Shown in pieces: positions 56,566 through 64,000 of a stretch of 64,000 nt of DNA. Positions within the stretch are counted from its first letter, which is position 1. Each line of letters starts with the position of its first letter. The stretch lies in assembly GCF_932526225.1 (NCBI RefSeq), contig NC_064038.1:3038001-3102000 (forward strand), written 5' to 3'. This DNA is from Nematostella vectensis (lineage: Eukaryota > Cnidaria > Anthozoa > Actiniaria > Edwardsiidae). The position numbers and the translations under genes are program-made. Under the pieces are notes generated by a model. That model was given only the letters and a program-made list of their open reading frames with translations, was not told the DNA's origin and did no database searches.

Positions 56566-57371
56566 TTAACATTCCCTGCTATCAGAGGCCTCTTTTCTCT
56601 GTATTTCGCTGGGCTGGAGTTCGCGAGGAAAAGATACCTCTGCCATGGGTCGAAACTGTTTCTGTTGCGCATGCGTGAGCGTTAATAAGCGACCGACGTG
56701 CCAAAACCCGTACCATCGCGCGAAAGCTGTCAATATGCTTTGCATGGGTTTAGTCGGAAATCATGAATCAAACTCCGGTTAGTTCTCCTCTTCGAAAAAA
56801 GAAAACAACTGTTCAATTTCAATCACCTAAAACGTCACTAAAAAGATTGAACAACAAACGCAGCAAAGACGAGTTTTGTCTTGTTTGTGGGATTAATTTC
56901 AAGACATCTGGGCAGGCGAGTTTCTTCAATGTAAATATCGCACAGTTGGATTCGAAGAAAATGCTACAAAAATTTTTGGTAAACTTAGATCAGCTATTCC
57001 CAGAAGAATATGCAAAACCTGTAAACGGAAGATTGACTCGTTTGTCAAAAGAGAGAAAATTCTGAATGAAGATAAGGCATTAAATGGCTTCTTTTATAAT
57101 TCGTCGCATGATATTTCTACGGAGGACGCCGTTTCGAATGCGGGCTTATTATCCGGCAGCGGATGTACGTTTCATGCATGCGCTAGTCATTGTGGGCTCA
57201 AATAGTGGCCAGTAATTAATGAACGGAGCATGCGCTCTGGATCTCGTCCACAATCGTGGACGGCGGTTTGATCAAACGAACTTGCGACCCATGGCAGAGG
57301 TATCTTTTCCTCGCGAACTCCAGCCCAGCGAAATACAGAGAAAAGAGGCCTCTGCTAGCAGGGAAGGTTAA
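56566..57371. mobile_element. TTAA-flanked DNA transposon relic with about 88-bp inverted ends
   Basis: 56565-56652 and 57285-57372 are inverted repeats with very few mismatches (left ATTCCCTGCTATCAGAGGCC; right complement CTTCCCTGCTAGCAGAGGCC). Each end is bounded by TTAA. About 630 bp remain inside, holding a broken zinc-finger-like ORF. The TTAA target suggests piggyBac or Kolobok; no catalytic domain is left, so it is non-autonomous. Confidence 0.5.
56763..57140 (+). pseudogene. Frameshifted zinc-finger-like ORF inside the TTAA element
   Basis: From ATG 56763 the frame encodes MNQTPVSSPLRKKKTTVQ ... with CLVCG (a CxxC knuckle), then NFKTSGQASFFNVNIAQL. Near 56970 the likely frame changes to one reading FGKLRSAIPRRICKTCKRK ..., which supplies a second CxxC and continues to about 57140. 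The two CxxC pairs lie about 50 residues apart, as in a zinc-binding fold. Family not recognised. No joined protein is proposed as functional. Confidence 0.5.
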
Positions 57372-57372
57372 C

Positions 57373-58149
57373 ACTACGCCGTATCCAAAACGATTTTCTT
57401 AGAGATAGCGAGCCCAGAGACTGTAAATACTGTATATAGACCAGCCGATTCAATTTATATTTCATTACTCCTTTCAAATAAATTAAAAGTCATTGGCAGT
57501 TTAAGATGATTTTTGTTCTTCTGACGATTCTGAGTGAAAGCTCTCCCTTCTATTTACTCTTCGCCTTCTTCCTCCTCTACAAGGGGAAATGGTTACTTGT
57601 CTTTCAAATTTATCATGTTGTGTTGAATTACAAAATTTCCTGTTTCCACAACAATAATTACACATACCCCTAAGATTTCCTTCAGCTAGTCTTTCTGGCT
57701 ATATAATGCGATTGCTACGATAAGACAAATAATCCTTTATACAAATGACCTTACTGGTTCCTGTTTTTACAGACGAGGAATATTCCATCATACGCTTATC
57801 ACGTGGGGAGGGGATATCATCCGCGTGTCATGTGAGGTCGAGGGGTATCTGAATTATCCGACCTGTCCTTGCACGCTCATTAAAATTCTAGAAAACTCAT
57901 CGAGACCATTACTTTTCACAAATATCTTGACGACAGCAACTGTTGGTATCATTTCGATATTGGGTTCTGGTGGCGAGAGTGTCAGTCGCGTTAAGGCTTA
58001 TTCCGATCTGGGTAGTTTGCTGTTTAGGTTATGGGTATGGGAGGTAAGACAACGGCTAGGACAAGGATACTGTATCGAAACAAATTCTTTTGTGCTTGGC
58101 ATTCAATTGCAAACTAGTAACAAAAGAGTGAAGAAATAAACTAAGAACG

Positions 58150-58150
<1 letters not shown>
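57373..58150. other. Intergenic: no gene recognised
   Basis: Only short open frames, none with recognisable content. It ends at the TA microsatellite. Confidence 0.5.

Positions 58151-58224
<74 letters not shown>
58151..58224. repeat. (TA)n microsatellite
   Basis: About 36 TA dinucleotides without interruption. Confidence 0.5.
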
Positions 58225-58227
<3 letters not shown>

Positions 58228-61200
58228 AATTCTCGCCCTACGGACAACTTGCTACTATGAAAACCTCGTTTTACGGACAGAAGTACAATTCCCGGCGAGA
58301 CCAAGATACAAAGTATTGAGTGCAAGGCCGGACTAACTAAAGTTATGGTTCCAAGGGTGGTCGTAATATCTAGGCTGGATGTTGTCTGCTAAAACGTTGT
58401 CTGCTTCTAACGTGGACTTCAGTCACTCTTAGGGTTTATATCCCGTCCTTTTCTTCCCGTTGAAAAGCAAAGAACCTTAAGCTAGATTCGAAGCTACAAA
58501 ACAAACACTAGGCAAACAATGATGGGACACAAGGCTTGGGGTATGTGGGGTATGCAGTTATTGTCCAACAGCCTACCAGAGACCCTGCAACTAGGGTTGC
58601 AGAGAGGAGACTGGGTATGATCCACAGAGGACAAATGACGTCAAGTTGACGAAGGATAATTAAGTGGCTTTTCACCAACAAATTTCGCAATGGGAGTTTG
58701 AAAACAACGATCGCTCTTTGCCTCGTTTCACCAATCTGTGGGTCATGTGGAAATCAACCGGCCTCAGCAAGGGACAGCTAAACGCTCAAACTTACCCAGA
58801 AGACCCTGGGAACTGAGAGTTTGAAGAACACAACCTTAGATCGTGAGAAATTTCCCGCAATGCCCTGGGGTCGTCGCTTCCGCCTTCGTAGTGCGCGCTT
58901 AAATCATAGTGAGGATATAAAGAGGAAGAAGAATGAGCGTAAGGGTCGTCTCAAGACTTCACGCACGCTTGGAGCTTAGTGATACACATCACTACAAGGT
59001 GACTACAGATTTGATATTTGATTGGTAAGTGTTACTAAAAGTAATATTTGATTAGACAGTTTTCGCTTTTTCATCTTCATCAGATCTAATTCGCCTCAAA
59101 TTATCCATAATAAACTCAACCTGCTTATAACACCCGCATCAGTAGTTAGTGCGTCTTAGCATACTAAGAGTTTATAAACTATAAGCTATTTCATCCCAAT
59201 TAAATATTACACTATTTTCGCTTTTGTTTAAGCGGATATTGCTTTCAGTATTACCCAGTAACAAATCTTTAAATAATGCTTTAATCATTATCATAATTAT
59301 TATAAAAATGGGATATGTGTTTTCCGTATTTGTCTAAAAGCATTTATTCAAGTTTGGATTTGCAAAGTGTTGCCTTTCCGCTAAGTAACGTGAACTTATT
59401 GCGTCCGTATCGTTTGATTGTTTTTATGGGGAAGTATTGACGGTGATCAAAGGAAACAAAGAGTAAAAACAAACACTCGTTCTGCAAATCCTAAAAAAAA
59501 CCTCGCTTACATGGCATGCCACAATTTACACAAACTCTCTGGTACATTATAGAAATTGTCCTTTTTTGTGATCAGGGTAAATTTGCTTCCGATGTTAACA
59601 TGTAATTTTACGAGTTTTCTCCACATGAAGATGTCGATGCATTTAAAGTGACACTCCGTCATTTTCTGTGTACAAAGAAAATGTAGAAAATTCCGTAGTC
59701 TCATATGACTAAAAATAGCCATGGATAATTCCCGGTTTCTAGATGTGGGGTTATTATAGCCCGGGTCAAATAACCGCAAGTTTTATATTACTTTTAGCCG
59801 GACCCGCGCGCGAAATAAAATTACTAGAATCATCGTATGACAGACAAGTAAAAAAGAGCAAATACAGCTCTTTGCTTTTCCACCAGCCGACTGGATCTGA
59901 CCTATGATAGCTAGCTGTCGGCCACCTTTAATATGTACGTGATTTTAATGTAAACACTCCCACTGCCGTTGTTAGCTTTAAAGCTTTATAATGCTAGCTA
60001 GAAAATATACTATTTGCTCCTTTCTACGTTGTGTATTTTTTGTTTGTAAATTTAGATTTTCTTTGAAACAAAGGTTTGCAGTATAGTTGACAATATATAA
60101 GCAAACAACTTTGCTGGTGTTATCTTTTTGGGCTTTAAAATACTAGTTAAGAGCAATAATTTATCGCCTTTTTTTTCTTTTTGTACATAGGGAATCAAAA
60201 TTTAGAAAGCTTTAAAGGAAGGCGTACAGACGAATTGCTGACATTAGTTAGGTTCTCCGGAAACCATTATAAGAGGGTCAAATTCTCTTTCCATCCTCAT
60301 AATGCGGATTATCGTCGAAATCTCACGCGCTGATAAACTCGGAGAACAGGACCCAATTTACGCGCACTCATTTTTCCGCACACTATTTGTTTGTTTTACA
60401 GGGGGATCTAGCCCTTCGCAAAAGGGAAAGGGGGTGGGGAGAAAGGACCTTACTCAACGTGCCGGTTGTATGTTTCATCCCTGGGCCTCCAACCTCTCCC
60501 TTTCTTGACACCTTGAAGAAAACACGCAGCAAAAAGGTGGGCATGGGCATGTACTCAATAGAAACATTTTGTATGGCATTAGTTTTACATCTTGTCCTAG
60601 GTTGCCCAAAGGGGGGGGGGGGAGGGTTACACTCCCTAAACTCACCATCTTGATCCCGAGTATTTTTTTTATTTTCGCGCGAGTATGTTCTAGTTCTGTG
60701 CTCAGAACGCTAAATGTAACACGTTTTCAGAATAACCGTACTCAGTTCTTTATATATAAAAATATGCACTTTCTTTTAAGGCCTCTTCCATATAGCCCAT
60801 GCAGAGCACCAAACCAGAAAGAACCCCTCCAAAAACCCTTTTAACTTAAGTCAGGGTATGAATGGCGTTAACCGATAAGCGACAAACGGCTTGAAAAGTA
60901 ACCTACTACCGACAAAACATGTGTCTAGCGACAAAGAAATATTTGCCGATTTACCGAAATTTGATTTTTCCACGTATTTTAACGTTTTCTTCCATCGGTT
61001 GATCTCCTTAAATTAAAAAATTTCAGTATATGCTCTATGTATTTCCTGTTGCATCAACTTTTCTGTCAATTATTAATCCATTAATAATTTTTTTATCAAT
61101 AAATTATTAATTACGAATCAATTCTAAAAAAATGTTTAATCTTATACATGAAATCTAGTACAAATGCGAATACTCGCTTTGATTTACCGACTACCGACAA

Positions 61201-61258
61201 AGACCTATAATTTTTACCGACTACTGACAAATTATGGAAATTTTAACTAACTACCGAC
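58225..61258. other. Intergenic: no gene recognised
   Basis: Mixed AT-rich sequence. Short words such as CTACCGACAAA recur around 60900-61255, possibly a degenerate simple repeat. No domain, RNA gene or clear element seen on either strand. Confidence 0.5.
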
Positions 61259-61765
61259 ATGCAGACCCCCATCCAGACCCTGTTAAAGCCGCATTGTCAC
61301 CAGTTTACTTCCGGTCGATTACCTAACAATATCCGATGATTTTTAACGGAAAACGCGAAAAAAATTTCAAAATATTGAAAGCAGTGTGTCTATTGGAAGT
61401 TTCTTTGAGGATGTGATTGATAATTTAGAGCGGATGGCCTGTTAAATATCTCGGATTCTAATAGATTCTTTTGTCTTTTAACGGTTGAGGTTTCCGTCGG
61501 ACCTCCGAAAGTAAACTGGCGACAATGCGGCTTTAAGTACCACCATGTTATTGCCATTAGTTTCGCGATCACAAGCAGACCCCCATCCAGACCCTGTTAT
61601 GTACCTCCATGTTATTGCCATGAGTTTCGCCATCACATGCAGAACCCCATCCAGACCCTGTTATGTACCTCCATGTTATTGCCATGAGTTTCGCCATCAC
61701 ATGCAGAACCCCTTCCAGACCCTGTTATGTACCTCCATGTTATTGCCATGAGTTTCGCGATTTCA
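61259..61765. repeat. 64-bp tandem repeat, 4-5 copies, interrupted by a MITE
   Basis: Units contain CCATCCAGACCCTGTTATGT, ACCTCCATGTTATTGCCATG and AGTTTCGCCATCACATG. The first unit (from about 61259) is split after CCCTG by the TTAA MITE and resumes at GTACCACCATGTTATTGCC; the others are uninterrupted. Confidence 0.5.
61283..61536. mobile_element. MITE with TTAA target site (copy 2)
   Basis: TTAA|AGCCGCATTGTCACCAGTTT at the left and GACAATGCGGCT|TTAA at the right, reverse orientation to the Pax intron copy. The net insertion relative to a neighbouring repeat unit is 250 bp. Confidence 0.5.
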
Positions 61766-62064
61766 AAAGGTGCCTCAAGGGCTATTTGAAGCTTGGTGTC
61801 GAAATGAGATTGTTCAAAAAGTGTCGTAAGTGTACGGAAAAATAACCCAAGTCCTGTATAGATAGCTACTTTGCAGGCGACATTGACTTCGAAGTTTTCC
61901 ATAATCCGTTGTGGCCCAGGCTCGCGAAAATGTTTTTTTTTTGTTAGTGTATCAATATATATGATAATTTTTGGACATTAATGATAATTTTTGAAACCTC
62001 ATTTAAAGCCTCTTACAGAATCGCTAAATCATTTTCCAGGTAGTTCCAGGTAAAAGGGCTAGGC

Positions 62065-64000
62065 ATGGACGGATTGAATACTTCCACCATCAACTCCACT
62101 AGCAAACCTCGCGTGGGGAAGACTTTAGCAGAGGCGCTCGCGAACCCCAAAATATCGGCCACCTCGTCTGTGCTTTTGATACTTATGCTGGTTATCATTG
62201 TTGGCAATACCTTGGTATTCCGAACAGTGTTCGTGACTAGAAGGCTTCATTTCTCGGCGTTTTATCTGGTCGCAAGTCTCGCCATAGCAGATCTGATGGT
62301 TGGGGTATCTCTGCTCCCGCTTTCTATCGCTTATACTATTATCGGAGAGATGAAAGGTAAGTGTGAATCCAAAACCCTCCCTCCTCACACATACCTAAAT
62401 CCTCCCCTCGATACACGCATAAACTGATCGCTTATACTGTTAAAGGAGGGGTGAAAGGCAAAGTGAAAACAGCACCAAAGTCTAATTTGGGGTTTCTTAG
62501 AACCCAGTGAAAACAGTGCTAAAGTCTAATTTGGGGTTTCTTAGAACCCAGTGAAAACAGTGCCAAAGTCTAATTTGGGGTTTCTAGATGACAGTGAAAA
62601 CAGCGCCAAAGTCTAATTCAGGGTTTCTAGATCCCAGTGAAAACTGGGCCAAAGTCTAATTTGGGGTTTCTAGATCTCAGGGAAAACAGCGCCAACATCA
62701 ACTATTTTCAACAACAACTTTCTAGGCATTGCTAGCAGTGCTTATTTTCTCTGACCACAAAACAAAGAAAAATTGGCGAAATACTTCACAGCACTTCAAA
62801 ATATGCTATACGAGCAGCGCAACGGTCACTGGGCAAGCAAAGTTTAAGTAATGCTGGTGTTGTTTGCACTGGGTTAAACATGCTGTTTATTTATCATTCA
62901 AAGGTGGCGAATGGTCGTTTAGCCCGGTAGTGTGTCACGCGGGTACCCTGTTTAATTTCTGGTTCTGCTGCGCCTCCGTTTTCAACCTGTGTGCGGTAAG
63001 CTGGGATCGCTACGTGGCCGTGACGTCACCACTTCTGTATACAGTGCGCATGGATGATGCGAAAGTCCGCTGGACAATCGCAGTCATATGGGTGGTCTCT
63101 CTGTTCATGTCTTTTTTGATCATGGTCGCTGTTATAGAGTCGAAGACGGTGTTCTACTGCACTGCCACCGGTTTAGCTGTGGAGTATTCGTTGTCGTCAG
63201 CTCTTGTTATATTCATAATACCCTTGATTTTCCTAGTTTTTGCAAATGGGAGGATAATGAGTATTGCTCGGGCTCAGTTGAAGAAAATCAAGCAACAAAT
63301 GCCGTACGGTTACGATTCATACGAGGACTCAAGTAGCAAATCCCGAACAGAAGCCGAAACTTTACCGAGCACCACCGTAACAAATCTCGAACAAATAACG
63401 ACAAAACCCCAAGAACCTGAACAAAATCTGGACTTCCAAGAGTCCATACAAATCCCGAACACATCCAAGGTATTCGAACAAAGTCAGACAGAGCCCCGAA
63501 CCGCCCAAAAGCAAAGTGACATTCTATCAGGCATCCATGACACAAACAGCACGCTAACCAAGAAGCTCTATTTCCAGCGTTTCCGTCGTGAATTTAAAAC
63601 CTTCAAATTATTCGTCATAGTAACCGGCGTGTTCCTCGTGTGCTGGACGCCACTATTCGTCACCATGGTGATGTCATCGTTCTTACGCACGTGGACAATG
63701 GTATCCATCATGCATTTCGCGCTTATTCTTGGTTACGCAAACAGCGCTTGTAACGTGTTTATATACAGTTATTTCAATAGAGAATTCCGAAATGCCTTAC
63801 TTGCGAGACTGCGGTGCTTCAGCGGTAAGTGCAAGCCAGACAGTACCGTGAGAAGGCAGTACTCCGCACGTCCTGTGTCAGCAGAAAAACAAATAAATCA
63901 TGCGCAGGACGACATTGCACGCGACACGCATGCGTCAGCTATTGATGACATTAATGCCAATGTGACCAGCACTGGAAAACCTACGGCGCATGCGTCAGTG
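62065..64000 (+). CDS. Second class A GPCR, paralogue of the upstream receptor (runs off right edge)
   Basis: Exons 62065-62356 and 62904 to beyond 64000, phase 1, with the same intron position as the upstream receptor (after EMK-G). 463 residues are visible. N-terminal NTS and NSTS sites may be glycosylated. TM1 has GNTLVF, TM2 SLAIADLMVG. Cys108 begins TM3; Asn115 is at the 3.32 position, as in the neighbour; D132-R133-Y134 is the DRY motif. CWTPLFV is in TM6 and NVFIY replaces NPxxY in TM7. The third intracellular loop (about 110 residues) is Gln/Glu/Thr-rich and lacks the decapeptide repeat. The C-terminal tail is still open at the window end. Probably a plasma-membrane receptor with unknown ligand, arising by tandem duplication with the upstream gene. 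Confidence 0.5.
62457..62700. repeat. About 44-bp tandem repeat, 5 copies, GPCR 2 intron
   Basis: Units contain AGTGAAAACAGTGCCAAAGT and CTAATTTGGGGTTTCTTAGA. The first copy begins about 100 bp after the exon 1 donor. No splice site is included. Confidence 0.5.

Noticed and set aside
57825-58139. 104-aa frame MSCEVEGYLNYP...
   Set aside because: No recognisable domain, no splice or repeat support; probably a chance frame.

Overview
The window is animal nuclear DNA with spliced genes, GT-AG introns, tandem arrays and small inverted-repeat elements. A Pax3/7-like (PaxD-type) gene, amine-like GPCR tandem paralogues, an SRCR/cysteine-rich secreted protein and a nephrocystin-1 gene together suggest an early-branching animal, most likely an anthozoan cnidarian such as a sea anemone. 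That species call is inference. I found no tRNA or rRNA gene, CRISPR array, or viral or bacterial segment.

Layout. (1) Positions 1-7007, minus strand: the 5' part of a secreted protein with cysteine-rich and SRCR domains; three exons are visible and the gene runs off the left edge. (2) 7561-37571, plus strand: a complete 25-exon NPHP1 (nephrocystin-1) gene whose joined CDS is 2070 nt (689 aa), with every intron phase matching. Most of its length is intronic tandem repeat. (3) 40799-43476, plus: a four-exon Pax gene with a complete paired domain, an octapeptide-like motif and a complete homeodomain. (4) 46529-50907, plus: NDUFA6, the complex I LYR-motif subunit, in three exons. (5) 52265-56081 and 62065-64000, plus: two related class A GPCR genes that share one intron position; the second runs off the right edge. 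Between them lie MITE-like elements and a TTAA-flanked transposon relic.

The most unusual signal is that many tandem arrays are built from exon edges. In NPHP1, one array repeats the 5' splice site of exon 9, and three others repeat the 3' splice sites of exons 16, 19 and 23 together with the first exonic bases. A fifth array begins inside the last codons and contains the stop codon. Smaller duplications of the same kind occur at NPHP1 exons 15 and 16, at the Pax exon 2 acceptor (21 bp x 2) and at the NDUFA6 exon 2 donor (24 bp x 2, in frame). The exon 23 array has a 63-bp period, and its last three acceptors are in frame without stops, so alternative acceptors could add 21 or 42 residues. 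This looks like a recurring local process in which a splice junction is copied into the intron, making the intron grow while the mature mRNA is unchanged. It also raises the question of how the spliceosome picks the right copy.

The genes are not an operon and have unrelated roles: ciliary transition zone (NPHP1), transcription (Pax), mitochondrial respiration (NDUFA6), signalling (GPCRs) and extracellular binding (SRCR protein). The SRCR and NPHP1 start codons are head to head about 550 bp apart, so a shared promoter region is possible.
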